Source: Bacteroidales bacterium (lineage in GTDB: Bacteria; Bacteroidota; Bacteroidia; Bacteroidales; UBA932). Taken from it: DNA of 64,000 nt. Below, piece by piece: positions 34,982-44,558 of the stretch (within the stretch, counting starts at the first letter, position 1; each line of letters begins with the position of its first letter). The notes beneath the pieces are model-generated. The model was not told the DNA's origin. It did not search any database and saw only the letters and a list, made by a program, of their open reading frames with translations. Made by a program: the position numbers and the translations under genes. The stretch is taken from assembly GCA_017557535.1 (NCBI GenBank), contig JAFYYM010000070.1:124001-188000 (forward strand), read 5' to 3'.

Positions 34982-35463
34982 TTCCCTTCTGCCATTTGTT
35001 TAAGATCCAGATCCTTGTACTTCAAAGTGGTGCCAGCGCCGCTCTTGAGTTTGACCTTCGCCTCCAAATCAGTGGTGAAGCCATCCAGGGAGTTGCCCTG
35101 GGCTATCTGCAAAGCCTTCTTGAGGCTCACTCCCTCACTCAATGTGGCGGAGCATGGCAGGTCATAGACCTTGCTGCATTTTTTGTCGACCTTGATGGTG
35201 TCAGCGGTATAAAAAGCGAAATCCTCGCCCTTGTATTTAAGTATGCCGTTAAGGTCTGTAACCTTGAAAGCGAACGTGGGATTGTCAATACCCAAAGCGA
35301 GAACAGCGTTGATTGTGCGCAGGCCGCTGAAAGAGTATGACTCCACCCCCACGGATGTCACTTTGATATCCTTGACCTTCTCGATGCTCCCACACCCGCA
35401 AATCACGAGTGACAAGGCGGCCGCCAGAAGGACTAAAAAAATATGAGACAAGTGTTTCCTCAT
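34978..35463 (-). CDS. LEA type 2-like lipoprotein
   Basis: 161 residues from the ATG at 35463, which puts the signal peptide at the N-terminus with a lipobox-like ICGC before Gly-Ser. A GTG 18 nt upstream is less likely. The body is beta-rich and resembles the LEA14/WHy group (INAVLALGIDNPTFAFKVTDLNG...). Function unknown. First gene of the operon with the SPOR protein and rpoN. Confidence 0.68.
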   Translation of the reverse strand: MRKHLSHIFLVLLAAALSLVICGCGSIEKVKDIKVTSVGVESYSFSGLRTINAVLALGIDNPTFAFKVTDLNGILKYKGEDFAFYTADTIKVDKKCSKVYDLPCSATLSEGVSLKKALQIAQGNSLDGFTTDLEAKVKLKSGAGTTLKYKDLDLKQMAEGK

Positions 35464-35487
35464 GTCCGGAATACTATTCACTTCCTA

Positions 35488-35495
35488 CAAATATA
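35488..35495 (-). promoter_or_regulatory. -7 promoter box for the lipoprotein-SPOR-rpoN operon
   Basis: TATATTTG on the minus strand, 24 nt before the ATG at 35463. Confidence 0.5.
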
Positions 35496-35525
35496 GGAAA
35501 AAATACTTATTAGCTGAAAATTCCA

Positions 35526-35533
35526 TATCTTTG
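35526..35533 (+). promoter_or_regulatory. -7 promoter box for miaB
   Basis: TATCTTTG, exact TAnnTTTG match, 16 nt before the miaB ATG. Confidence 0.5.
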
Positions 35534-35549
35534 TACATAGAGCATTGAC

Positions 35550-36872
35550 ATGAATAAGAAAATCTATATTGAGACATACGGCTGCCAGATGAACGTCGTT
35601 GACTCGGAGGTCATCTTCTCAATCATGAGGAAGGAAGGCTATGAGAGGACGACGGTCATGGAAGAGGCTGACATCATTCTCGCCAACACCTGCTCAGTGC
35701 GAGATAATGCCGAGCAGAGGATTTGGGGACGCATAGAGGTGTTCCGCAAGAGGAAAGAATCAAATCCGGGAGTGATAGTGGGAATAGTGGGATGTATGGC
35801 GGAGAGACTCAAGGAAGAGCTCACCAAGACAGGCAAAGTTGACCTTGTCGCCGGACCGGACACTTACAGGACGATTCCCGACATGATCAAGGAGATCGCT
35901 CCAGGCAACCCGGCCATCAACGTCCTTCTCTCCAGGGAGGAGACATACGCTGACATCATCCCTGTCAGGACAGACAAAAACGGTGTCTCGGCATTCATCT
36001 CCATCATGAGGGGATGCAACAATGTCTGCTCTTATTGCGTGGTGCCTTACACCCGCGGCGCCGAAAGGAGCCGGGATCCGGAAACCATTCTCTCTGAGGC
36101 GAGAGAGGTTTTCTCGAGAGGTTACAAGGAGGTCACTCTGCTTGGCCAGAATGTGGACTCCTACCTTTGGACAGACGGTCAGACGAAGGTGGACTTTCCT
36201 GATCTCCTTGAGTCGGTAGCTTTGATCGATCCTTCCTTGAGGGTCCGTTTCGCCACCAATCATCCTAAGGACATCAGTGACAAGCTTATCCAGACCATGG
36301 CTCGCCATGACAATATCTGCGACCATATTCACCTTCCCGTACAATCCGGCAGCGATAGAATGCTTGAGAAGATGAGAAGACGCTACACAAGGGAATGGTA
36401 CTTGGATCGTGTCCGGAAGATAAGGGAAATCCTTCCGGGGTGCGGCATCACGACAGATGTGATAGCGGGCTTCTGCTCCGAGACTGAGGAGGATCACCAA
36501 GCCACCCTGTCGCTTTTCAAGGAGGTCGCCTTTGATTACGCCTACATGTTCTGTTACTCGGAAAGGCCAGGCACCATAGCCGCCAGACACTACCCTGACG
36601 ATATTCCCCAAGAGGTGAAGACCCGTAGGCTTAACGAGATTATCGAGCTGCAGAACCAATTGAGCCTTGAGAGCAACCGTTCCGATATAGGAAAAACATT
36701 TGAGGTTCTCGTCGAGGGGCCTTCCAAAAGGAATCCAGACGAGCTTTGCGGACGTACCGGCAGTGACAAGATGTGCGTCTTCCCTGGTTCAGGCCACAAG
36801 GCCGGGGATTATGTCCACGTGAGAATAGCCGACTGCACCTCCGCCACCTTGCTCGGGACCATAGTTGAATAA
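35550..36872 (+). CDS. miaB: tRNA-2-methylthio-N6-dimethylallyladenosine synthase
   Basis: 440-residue radical-SAM methylthiotransferase that modifies A37 of tRNAs. The N-terminal domain has the auxiliary-cluster cysteines Cys12, Cys48 and Cys82; the radical-SAM motif is Cys156, Cys160, Cys163 in GCNNVCSYC. A C-terminal TRAM domain covers about 375-438. The YGCQMNVVDSE start is typical for MiaB. It lies 17 nt upstream of glpK, so they may share a transcript. Confidence 0.94.
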   Translation: MNKKIYIETYGCQMNVVDSEVIFSIMRKEGYERTTVMEEADIILANTCSVRDNAEQRIWGRIEVFRKRKESNPGVIVGIVGCMAERLKEELTKTGKVDLVAGPDTYRTIPDMIKEIAPGNPAINVLLSREETYADIIPVRTDKNGVSAFISIMRGCNNVCSYCVVPYTRGAERSRDPETILSEAREVFSRGYKEVTLLGQNVDSYLWTDGQTKVDFPDLLESVALIDPSLRVRFATNHPKDISDKLIQTMARHDNICDHIHLPVQSGSDRMLEKMRRRYTREWYLDRVRKIREILPGCGITTDVIAGFCSETEEDHQATLSLFKEVAFDYAYMFCYSERPGTIAARHYPDDIPQEVKTRRLNEIIELQNQLSLESNRSDIGKTFEVLVEGPSKRNPDELCGRTGSDKMCVFPGSGHKAGDYVHVRIADCTSATLLGTIVE

Positions 36873-36889
36873 CACTGAACTAATTTAAT

Positions 36890-38377
36890 ATGGAGAAGTA
36901 CATACTCGCTTTGGATCAAGGGACGACCAGCTCCAGGGCAATAGTTTTCGACCATGCGGGAAATGCCGTATCGGTCGCTCAGAAAGAATTCACACAGTAT
37001 TTCCCTAAACCCGGTTGGGTAGAGCACGATCCGATGGAGATCTGGGCCAGCCAGGCCGGAGTAGCCACAGAGGCTATCTCGACCCTTGGACTGACCGGGA
37101 CGGACATCGCGGCTATCGGCATCACCAACCAGAGGGAGACAACCATCGTCTGGGACGCCGAGACAGGAGAGCCTGTCCACAACGCCATAGTATGGCAAGA
37201 CCGAAGAACCGCCGAGTTCTGCGACTCATTGAAAGACAAGGGATTGACTGAAATGATCCGGGAGAAGACCGGGTTGATCATCGACGCTTATTTCAGCGGT
37301 ACGAAGATCCGTTGGATCCTTGAGAACGTTCCGGGAGCCAGGGAGAAGGCAGAATCCGGAAAGCTTCGTTTCGGAACCGTGGATTCGTGGCTTGTCTGGA
37401 ACCTGACCGCCGGAAAGGTACATGTTACAGATGTCAGCAATGCTTCCAGAACCATGCTGTTCAATATCCACACCCTTCAATGGGATCAGGAACTTCTTGA
37501 CCTATTGGATATTCCCATATCCATGATGCCCGAGGTCCGCTCCTCAAGTGAGGTCTATGGTGAGACCGCCGGATATGGATTCGCGGAAGGAGTGCCGGTG
37601 GCCGGTATGGCAGGAGACCAGCAAGCAGCCCTATTCGGCCAGATGTGCACTGAGCCCGGGTCAGTCAAGAACACTTACGGCACCGGGTGCTTCATGCTGA
37701 TGAACACAGGGACCCAACCCATAATGTCAAAGAACAATCTCTTGACAACAATAGCGTGGAAGCTCGGTGACACCGTCAATTATGCCCTTGAGGGCAGCAT
37801 ATTCGTCGGCGGTTCAGTTGTCCAGTGGCTCAGGGATGGACTAGGGATAATAAAAAGCTCAGCTGATGTGGAAGAGCTCGCCAAGTCAGTCCCTGACAAC
37901 GGAGGTGTCTACTTCGTCCCGGCATTGACCGGCATGGGAGCTCCTTGGTGGGACCAATACGCCAAAGGTGGCATACACGGCATAACCAGAGGAACCACGG
38001 CAGGGCACATTGCCCGCGCGGCATTGGAAGGAATAGCCTTCCAGACGATGGACATTGTGGGAGCCATGGAGAAGGATGCGGGAGTCAAGCTGTCTGAACT
38101 GAAAGTGGATGGTGGAGCGTCCAGGAACAACCTGCTTATGCAGTTTCAGGCCGACATCCTCGGAGCTGAAGTGATACGTCCCCAGGTCACCGAGACGACG
38201 GCCAAGGGAGCTTGTTACCTCGCCGGACTCGCTGTCGGATTCTGGAAGAGCGTAGGGGAAATCAAGAGCCAATGGCTCGCCGAGAAGGTCTTTTCCCCCG
38301 AGGCATCAGAAGAGAAAGTCAAAGCCTTGAAGGAGGGCTGGACTGACGCTATCAAAAGGACAATCAACAATCTTTAA
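36890..38377 (+). CDS. glpK: Glycerol kinase
   Basis: 495-residue FGGY-family kinase that makes glycerol 3-phosphate. The start [20 protein letters not shown] holds the N-terminal ATP site; [13 protein letters not shown] and the C-terminal [16 protein letters not shown] are family signatures. Normal length. glpF follows 11 nt later, and the pair handles glycerol uptake and trapping. Confidence 0.95.
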   Translation: MEKYILALDQGTTSSRAIVFDHAGNAVSVAQKEFTQYFPKPGWVEHDPMEIWASQAGVATEAISTLGLTGTDIAAIGITNQRETTIVWDAETGEPVHNAIVWQDRRTAEFCDSLKDKGLTEMIREKTGLIIDAYFSGTKIRWILENVPGAREKAESGKLRFGTVDSWLVWNLTAGKVHVTDVSNASRTMLFNIHTLQWDQELLDLLDIPISMMPEVRSSSEVYGETAGYGFAEGVPVAGMAGDQQAALFGQMCTEPGSVKNTYGTGCFMLMNTGTQPIMSKNNLLTTIAWKLGDTVNYALEGSIFVGGSVVQWLRDGLGIIKSSADVEELAKSVPDNGGVYFVPALTGMGAPWWDQYAKGGIHGITRGTTAGHIARAALEGIAFQTMDIVGAMEKDAGVKLSELKVDGGASRNNLLMQFQADILGAEVIRPQVTETTAKGACYLAGLAVGFWKSVGEIKSQWLAEKVFSPEASEEKVKALKEGWTDAIKRTINNL

Positions 38378-38388
38378 TATTCAGGGAT

Positions 38389-39126
38389 ATGGAAGTGACA
38401 TTATGGACCAAATGTGTCTTCGAGTTCATCGGGACGCTTGTGCTAGTGCTAATGGGTGACGGAGTATGCGCCGCCACTACCCTCGAAAGATCCAAGGCGA
38501 AAGGCGCCGGATGGATTGTCATAACCCTCGCGTGGGGCTTCGCCGTGATGGCCGGTGTGTTCATCGCCGGGCCATATTCAGGCGCCCATCTCAACCCGGC
38601 CGTATCTTTAGGGCTTGCCGTGGCGGGGACCTTCCCTTGGAAGGAGGTTCTCCCCTACTGCGTTGCCCAGATGCTCGGAGGTTTCTGCGGAGCCGGCCTT
38701 GTATATCTCTATTACAGAGATCATTATAAACTCTCAACAGATAATCCGGACGGCATCCTCGGCACCTTCTGCACAATGCCGGCGATCGAGCACAAGGCAG
38801 CCAATCTTTTCTGTGAGATCCTCGCGACCTGTGTGCTGATATTCCTGATCCTGGCTATAGGAACCAAAGAAAATACTCCGGCTCTTGGATTAGGCAGCAT
38901 AGGAGCTTTCCCTGTGACAGCCATAATAATGTCTATCGGCATGTCATTGGGCGGAACCACCGGTTACGCCCTGAATCCCGCTAGGGATCTCGGTCCCCGC
39001 TGCATTCATGCACTTATACCACTGGAGGGCAAGCGTGACAGCGGATGGGGCTACAGTTGGGTCCCAGTTGTTGGACCGATGATTGGATGCGTCATCGCCG
39101 CTGGCATTTACCTTCTCGTATACTAG
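38389..39126 (+). CDS. glpF: Glycerol facilitator / aquaglyceroporin
   Basis: 245-residue MIP-family channel with six membrane segments and two NPA boxes: GAHLNPAVSLG (NPA 69-71) and ALNPARDLGPR (NPA about 199-201). The Asp after the second NPA-R indicates the glycerol-conducting branch. Follows glpK by 11 nt. It ends 32 nt before the convergent glnN. Confidence 0.92.
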   Translation: MEVTLWTKCVFEFIGTLVLVLMGDGVCAATTLERSKAKGAGWIVITLAWGFAVMAGVFIAGPYSGAHLNPAVSLGLAVAGTFPWKEVLPYCVAQMLGGFCGAGLVYLYYRDHYKLSTDNPDGILGTFCTMPAIEHKAANLFCEILATCVLIFLILAIGTKENTPALGLGSIGAFPVTAIIMSIGMSLGGTTGYALNPARDLGPRCIHALIPLEGKRDSGWGYSWVPVVGPMIGCVIAAGIYLLVY

Positions 39127-39158
39127 CCTGATACCATGCTTCAACTGGTCGGAACCGT

Positions 39159-41339
39159 CTAGCTGATAAAGAGTAATTCGCGGTATTTGGGAAGGGGCCA
39201 GGAGCGATTGTCCACCCTTTCTTCCAGCTTATCGATCGGACGACGGAGATCATAAAGAGCTTCGGCTATCTTGTGGTAAGCCACAGCCCTCTCATAAAGA
39301 TCCTCGATGGAGTTGGCCATCTTGCGGGCCTTCTTCATCACTTCCGCCTTAGCGCTTATCTCCTCAATATAACTGTTGATCTGATTGATAAGGCCAAGCT
39401 CCACTGAGCAGCCGGAAGTGTCACCGAAAACAGCCTGGCTCAGAGCGACTTCCTTGAGGAGTTTCCTCTTGTAGTCCAAAGCGGCGGGGATAATGTGGTT
39501 GATGGCCATCCTGACCATGACGCGGGATTCAATCTGCACTTTCTTTATGTACATCTCCCACTTAACCTCATTACGGGCCTCAAGCTCCTTTAAAGTGTAG
39601 ACCCCGGTCTTACGGAACATCTCAACCGACTCCGGACGAGTGAACACTTTAATCATCTCCGGGACGCTCGTCTCAGTGTCGAGTCCCCTCAAACGAGCCT
39701 CCTCAGCCCATTCTGGAGCATATCCGTTACCATCGAAACAGACGACATCGATGATGGAGGCTATGATCGGCTTCAACACATCCATGACAGCGATATTCAA
39801 TGGCTTACCAGAAGCGAGCTCCTTATCCAGGCTCTCTTTGAACGCCAACAACTGCTCCGCTACAGCCGCATTAAGGGTCGTCATGGCACCGGCGCAATTA
39901 GCGGAGGATCCCACGGCACGAAACTCGAAACGGTTGCCGGTGAACGCGAAGGGTGAAGTCCTGTTTCGGTCAGTGTTGTCCACGAATATTTCCGGAATCT
40001 CCACAAGACCAACGTTTTTGCCTTTTTTCCCGGCAATCTCGATAGGTGTGTCCGACGGGACTTCCAAGAGCTTGCGGAGGACTCCTGTCATGGTCCTTCC
40101 AAGGAAGGCGGAGATGATTGCGGGAGGAGCCTCATTCCCGCCAAGCCGATGAGCGTTCGTGGCTGATGCTATTGAGGCTTTCATCAAGGCATTATGCTTC
40201 TGCACCGCCGCCAAGACATTGACGAAGAAGGTGACAAACTGGAGATTGCCCATAGCGTCTTTTCCAGGAGCTAGAAGCATTGTCCCGGTATCGGTCCCGA
40301 GTGACCAGTTGTTGTGCTTTCCAGAACCGTTGACTCCCTCGAAGGGCTTCTCATGAAGAAGGACTACGAAACCATGCTTGCGGGCGATATAATTCATCAA
40401 GTTCATCAGAAGTTGGTTCTGGTCATTGGAAAGATTAGCCTCACCGAATATCGGAGCCAACTCGAACTGATTGGGCGCCACCTCGTTGTGACGTGTCTTG
40501 ATTGGAATCCCGAGCTTGTGGCCGGTGATCTCAAGATCTCTCATGAATTCGGCCACCCTGGAAGGGATGGCGCCAAAATAGTGGTCATCAAGTTGCTGGT
40601 TCTTTGATGAGGCATGTCCCATCAAGGTCCGGCCAGTGATCATGAGATCCGGTCTCGCGGCGTAAAGAGACTCGTCCACAAGAAAATATTCCTGCTCCCA
40701 GCCAAGATAGGAATACACCCGACCGACAGATGGATCGAACAGCTTGCAGATTGGCAGGGCGGCATCATTAAGAGCCTTTATCGCTTTTTTAAGAGGAGTC
40801 TTGTAATCCAGCGCCTCACCGGTGTAGGATATGAAAACCGTGGGAATACAAAGGGTATCTTGCATTATGAACACTGGAGAGGTGGGATCCCATGCGGTAT
40901 ACCCCCTGGCTTCGAAAGTGGCCCTGATGCCCCCGTTGGGGAAGGACGAGGCATCCGGTTCCTGCTGGGCAAGAGACTTCCCGTCGAACTTCTCTATCAC
41001 TCCCCCTTTGCCGTCATACTCAATCAAGGAGTCGTGTTTCTCGGCCGTGCCTTCAGTCAGAGGCTGGAACCAGTGCGTGACATGGGTCACATGATGCTCC
41101 AATGCCCATTCCTTCATTCCTTCCGCCACCTTGTCAGCGGTCGCCCTGTCCAGCGGCTTGCCGTTGTCCATACAATCCAGTAATGCCGAGAAAGTGTCTT
41201 TGTCGAGATATCTCGCCATTTTCTCCCGGTTAAACACCAATTCACCAAAATACTCGGAAGGCTTTCCTTCAGGATACTCCGCCGGAACCGCCTTCTTTTC
41301 AAAGGATTCTTTGACGAGGTCAAATCTGTCTTTACTCAT
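39159..41339 (-). CDS. glnN: Glutamine synthetase type III (GlnN)
   Basis: 726-residue ammonium-assimilating enzyme of the type III family, found mainly in Bacteroidota and cyanobacteria and much longer than type I GlnA (about 470). Visible signatures include GWEQEYFLVD with catalytic Glu residues, NEVAPNQFELAPIF, and KPFEGVNGSGKHNNWS. Monocistronic, with a -7 box at 41377-41384. Confidence 0.95.
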   Translation of the reverse strand: MSKDRFDLVKESFEKKAVPAEYPEGKPSEYFGELVFNREKMARYLDKDTFSALLDCMDNGKPLDRATADKVAEGMKEWALEHHVTHVTHWFQPLTEGTAEKHDSLIEYDGKGGVIEKFDGKSLAQQEPDASSFPNGGIRATFEARGYTAWDPTSPVFIMQDTLCIPTVFISYTGEALDYKTPLKKAIKALNDAALPICKLFDPSVGRVYSYLGWEQEYFLVDESLYAARPDLMITGRTLMGHASSKNQQLDDHYFGAIPSRVAEFMRDLEITGHKLGIPIKTRHNEVAPNQFELAPIFGEANLSNDQNQLLMNLMNYIARKHGFVVLLHEKPFEGVNGSGKHNNWSLGTDTGTMLLAPGKDAMGNLQFVTFFVNVLAAVQKHNALMKASIASATNAHRLGGNEAPPAIISAFLGRTMTGVLRKLLEVPSDTPIEIAGKKGKNVGLVEIPEIFVDNTDRNRTSPFAFTGNRFEFRAVGSSANCAGAMTTLNAAVAEQLLAFKESLDKELASGKPLNIAVMDVLKPIIASIIDVVCFDGNGYAPEWAEEARLRGLDTETSVPEMIKVFTRPESVEMFRKTGVYTLKELEARNEVKWEMYIKKVQIESRVMVRMAINHIIPAALDYKRKLLKEVALSQAVFGDTSGCSVELGLINQINSYIEEISAKAEVMKKARKMANSIEDLYERAVAYHKIAEALYDLRRPIDKLEERVDNRSWPLPKYRELLFIS

Positions 41340-41376
41340 ACTCTTTGTCCGTTTTATACTTTTTGCTTAATTCTGA

Positions 41377-41384
41377 CAAATTTA
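41377..41384 (-). promoter_or_regulatory. -7 promoter box for glnN
   Basis: TAAATTTG on the minus strand, 37 nt before the ATG at 41339. It lies next to the oppositely directed box of the sialidase gene. Confidence 0.5.
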
Positions 41385-41386
41385 AA

Positions 41387-41394
41387 TATATTTT
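41387..41394 (+). promoter_or_regulatory. -7-like box for the sialidase gene
   Basis: TATATTTT at 41387-41394 (or TATTTTCG at 41389-41396), one mismatch from TAnnTTTG and 15 nt from the ATG. Divergent from the glnN box, so the two genes may influence each other. Confidence 0.35.
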
Positions 41395-41409
41395 CGCTAT
41401 CTTACCATC

Positions 41410-42984
41410 ATGTTCATGTCAATTATTTCCACGTTGCTGGCGGTAGCTACCGTCACCGTTTACAATCCAAGGGTTCCGGTCATTGTTGACCGTGACTATA
41501 ATGTCGTCTCTGAGATAGTGATCCCTAGCGAGAACGCCCGCCATGTCTCCGGTGAGGTGGAGGTGTTCCTGGATGGCATTCCCTTGAAAGCGATCAAGGA
41601 TGTCAGGCTCGTTTACATCGGCACCATCTCCCCGATAATGTCCCGCACAAAGTCAAATGTGATGAAGTCCCACTACAATTATTGGGGAGCCGGTCAGGAA
41701 GATTGGTACGCTTCACGCTCAACTTTTATAGATAGCAAGGTCAAGCCGAAATCCAATACAGTCAAGCTCGCCTTCGACAGGCAGCTGGTCAAAGGTGACA
41801 ACCATTTCTATGTGAGCCTGAACATCAATTCCGCCAAAGTGGATCTCTCCGACACTTTCACATGCAAGGTTTCCAGAATCTTGCTGGACGGTCGTGAGGC
41901 TTCTTTTACCGAGCAAGGACCCTCCCAGGAAAGACGCTACGGGATAGCCCTTAGAAACCACGGTGATGACGGGGTGGACAGCTACCGTATTCCCGGACTC
42001 GCCAGGATGAAGAACGGCAAACTCATTGCCGTGTACGACATCCGATGGAATACATACTACGACCTTCAGGCCGATATAGACATTGGTTTCCAGACCAGTT
42101 CTGACGGAGGAAGGACATGGAGCAAGATGGGTGTGGCCATGGACTTCGGTGAATATGGCGGACTACCAAAGGACCAGAACGGATGCGGAGATCCATGCGT
42201 GCTTGTTGATGACACTACAGGGGATATCTTTGTTTTCGCGATATGGGCACACGGTCTTGAAGGGAAAGCGTCCATTTTCTCATCAAAAGACGGTTTTGAT
42301 CCCATCGATGTGGCACAGCTGGCAATGGTCAAAAGCACTGATGGCGGCAAGACCTGGTCCACGCCGGTCAGCATAACTCCGTCCGTGAAGAATCCTGCCA
42401 GTTCCACTTTGTTTCAGGGGCCCGGATGCGGGATAACGATGTCCGACGGCACCCTGGTCGTCCCTATACAGGAATGGGACAAGGACAAGATCCCATCTGC
42501 GGGAATCATCTACAGCAAAGATCACGGAGAGACCTGGACAGTGTCCAACATGGCGGTTGACCATGTGTGCGAGGATCAGGTCGTTGAGGTCAGCCCCGGG
42601 GTTTTGATGCTGAATATGAGAAACTTTGGCTCCGACAACCGGACACGTAAGGTCTACGTGAGCTCCGACCTGGGCAAGACTTGGACTCCCCACGCCTCCA
42701 ACGATGTCCTGATCGAGCCAGTATGCCAGGCCAGTGTCCTGAAGGCCGGGAACACACTCCTTTTCGCCAACCCCGCATCGACAAAAACCAGGAATATGTT
42801 CACTATCAAAGCCAGCGACGATCTCGGAAAGTCCTGGCCACACGCTCTCCTACTTGACGAGGAAGGAGGCTGGGGATATTCCTGCATGGCGATGATAGAC
42901 GATGAGACTGTGGGCATCCTATACGAAGGAAGCCAGTCCCAACTCGTTTTCCAGGCCATCAAACTGACCGATATCAAGCGTTAA
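41410..42984 (+). CDS. Sialidase (GH33 family)
   Basis: 524 residues. Short hydrophobic start as a probable signal peptide, an N-terminal BNR-associated beta domain (about 20-165), then the six-bladed propeller. The arginine motif is YRIPGL near 194, and Asp-box repeats appear as SSDGGRTWS, STDGGKTWS, SKDHGETWT, SSDLGKTWT and SDDLGKSW. It releases terminal sialic acids from host glycans. No nan genes lie nearby; the released sugar may be used by genes elsewhere or by other bacteria. Confidence 0.9.
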   Translation: MFMSIISTLLAVATVTVYNPRVPVIVDRDYNVVSEIVIPSENARHVSGEVEVFLDGIPLKAIKDVRLVYIGTISPIMSRTKSNVMKSHYNYWGAGQEDWYASRSTFIDSKVKPKSNTVKLAFDRQLVKGDNHFYVSLNINSAKVDLSDTFTCKVSRILLDGREASFTEQGPSQERRYGIALRNHGDDGVDSYRIPGLARMKNGKLIAVYDIRWNTYYDLQADIDIGFQTSSDGGRTWSKMGVAMDFGEYGGLPKDQNGCGDPCVLVDDTTGDIFVFAIWAHGLEGKASIFSSKDGFDPIDVAQLAMVKSTDGGKTWSTPVSITPSVKNPASSTLFQGPGCGITMSDGTLVVPIQEWDKDKIPSAGIIYSKDHGETWTVSNMAVDHVCEDQVVEVSPGVLMLNMRNFGSDNRTRKVYVSSDLGKTWTPHASNDVLIEPVCQASVLKAGNTLLFANPASTKTRNMFTIKASDDLGKSWPHALLLDEEGGWGYSCMAMIDDETVGILYEGSQSQLVFQAIKLTDIKR

Positions 42985-43006
42985 GAATCTTCTTTCCAAG
43001 ACGCCC

Positions 43007-43042
43007 TTAAGGGGCCTCTGGTTTATGCCGGGGGCCCCTTAA
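43007..43042. terminator. Hairpin after the sialidase gene
   Basis: Perfect 10-bp arms TTAAGGGGCC/GGCCCCTTAA around a 16-nt loop, 22 nt past the sialidase stop. No T run follows on the plus strand, so termination is possible but not certain. Confidence 0.45.
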
Positions 43043-43050
43043 AGTATGCG

Positions 43051-43098
43051 GTGGAAAAATATGTGGAAAAAAATGTAAGACGGTGGAAGAAAGTGGAA
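43051..43098 (+). promoter_or_regulatory. Candidate MraZ operator repeats (GTGGAA)
   Basis: GTGGAA occurs at 43051, 43063, 43083 and 43093 just upstream of the mraZ promoter; the last three are spaced 20 and 10 bp. Known MraZ sites are short TGG-containing direct repeats with 10-bp period in front of mraZ. The first copy is off phase by 2 bp. Autorepression is the expected role. Confidence 0.5.
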
Positions 43099-43107
43099 AA
43101 TTATTCT

Positions 43108-43115
43108 TATCTTTG
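43108..43115 (+). promoter_or_regulatory. -7 promoter box of the dcw operon
   Basis: TATCTTTG, exact TAnnTTTG match, 27 nt before the mraZ ATG and 9 nt after the last GTGGAA repeat. Probably the main promoter of the division and cell-wall cluster. Confidence 0.55.
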
Positions 43116-43142
43116 TGGTCAGCGTGAAAGGCTAAGAAAGAT

Positions 43143-43595
43143 ATGATCACATTCATCGGCGAATACACTTCGAAGATTGATGACAAGGGAAGGGTTGTCT
43201 TTCCCTCGCCATTCAAATCTTTGATGGATCCCGAAGGTGACATGAGGTTTGTTGTGAAGAAAGACATCTTCGCCCCTTGCCTCGAGATGTACACCTTCGA
43301 GGAGTGGGAACGCCAGTCTGAACAGGTCAAATCCAAGTTGAACATATTTAATCGAGCCCACGCCGCTTTCTGGAGAGAGTACATGCGAGGCCGCGCCGTG
43401 GTCGAACCCGACCCCAAGCTCGGACGCGTCTCAATCCCCAAGAAGCTTCTGGAGTCAATTGGTGTAACGAAAGAGGTAGTCTTCTCGGGCAACGATTACA
43501 AGATAGAGATCTGGGCCAAGGAAAAGTATGAGGCCAGTGAGATCTCCAATGAAGAATTCTTGAATATCGCCGGACAGCTATCCCAGGAGAGATAG
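43143..43595 (+). CDS. mraZ: Transcriptional regulator MraZ
   Basis: 150-residue protein with two AbrB-like SpoVT repeats (about 5-50 and 78-125), FIGEYTSKIDDKGRVVFPS and then EPDPKLGRVSIPKKLLE. MraZ binds direct repeats before its own gene and represses the dcw operon. First gene of the cluster; rsmH follows 11 nt later. Confidence 0.93.
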   Translation: MITFIGEYTSKIDDKGRVVFPSPFKSLMDPEGDMRFVVKKDIFAPCLEMYTFEEWERQSEQVKSKLNIFNRAHAAFWREYMRGRAVVEPDPKLGRVSIPKKLLESIGVTKEVVFSGNDYKIEIWAKEKYEASEISNEEFLNIAGQLSQER

Positions 43596-43606
43596 GAGGG
43601 CGGTAT

Positions 43607-44557
43607 ATGTCAACTTATCATACTCCGGTGCTTTTGGACGAGACTCTCTCGCTCCTTGTCACCAATCCATCAGGAATATACGCAGACGTCACATTCGGAG
43701 GCGGTGGTCACACCGCCGGAATCCTTTCACGCTTAAATGAAGACGGTCACGTCATCGCCTTCGATCGTGACGCTGACGCTTTGGAGAACGCTTTGGAAGA
43801 CAAGCGTCTCACTTTGGTCAGGGGAGATTTCCGCTTCATCCGGAACTTTGTCCTTCAGATAGCCAACGACCGGGAAGACCTCCAAGGAAGGCTGGACGAA
43901 GGACTGGACGGGATTCTAGCCGACCTCGGCGTGTCATCCCACCAGTTTGACACCGCGGAGAGAGGCTTCTCGTTCCGTTATGACGCTCCTCTGGACATGA
44001 GGATGAACAGAGAGGGCGGTTTGACCGCGGCGGATGTCATCAATGACTATCCCAAAGAGGATCTGGAGAGAATATTCAAAATATATGGTGAAGTGGATAA
44101 CGCTGGAAGGATCGCGTCACTTGTCACTTCCGCCAGATCATCCTCCAGGATAGAAACCACCGGAGACTTCGACAAGGCTATCGCTCCAGCTGTGCCTTCA
44201 TTCGCGGAGCACAAATATCTGGCGAAGGTGTACCAGGCCCTTAGAATTGAGGTCAACCATGAGATGAGGTCTCTCGAGAAGTTTCTACAGGGCGCCGCCG
44301 AGTCACTGAGAGTGGGAGGTGTCCTGGCAGTGATCACTTACCACTCCCTTGAGGACCGGATGGTAAAGAATTTCATCAAGGCCGGGAACACGGATGGAAA
44401 AGAGATTAAAGACATGTTCGGAGCCATCAAGGCCCCGCTTGAGGCGGTGGTCAGGAAGCCGGTGACCCCGACGGAAAACGAGATAGCGACTAACACCCGG
44501 GCCAGGAGCGCCAAACTGCGCGTGGCCAGGAAAGTCGCCGTGAAAGAGGGAAGATAA
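43607..44557 (+). CDS. rsmH: 16S rRNA (cytosine-1402-N4)-methyltransferase
   Basis: 316 residues (also MraW). SAM motif VTFGGGGHTAGIL near 28-40; DGILADLGVSSHQFD and the C-terminal VITYHSLEDRMVKNF are RsmH signatures. It has a good ribosome-binding site (GGAGG). Standard second gene of the dcw cluster. Confidence 0.95.
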   Translation: MSTYHTPVLLDETLSLLVTNPSGIYADVTFGGGGHTAGILSRLNEDGHVIAFDRDADALENALEDKRLTLVRGDFRFIRNFVLQIANDREDLQGRLDEGLDGILADLGVSSHQFDTAERGFSFRYDAPLDMRMNREGGLTAADVINDYPKEDLERIFKIYGEVDNAGRIASLVTSARSSSRIETTGDFDKAIAPAVPSFAEHKYLAKVYQALRIEVNHEMRSLEKFLQGAAESLRVGGVLAVITYHSLEDRMVKNFIKAGNTDGKEIKDMFGAIKAPLEAVVRKPVTPTENEIATNTRARSAKLRVARKVAVKEGR

Positions 44558-44558
44558 T

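Noticed and set aside
35760..36659. 299-codon minus-strand ORF within miaB
   Set aside because: Antisense to miaB, whose six cluster cysteines are all present.
43007..43042. Riboswitch or leader structure for mraZ
   Set aside because: The hairpin lies before the promoter box at 43108, so it would not be part of the mraZ transcript; it belongs to the sialidase 3' side.
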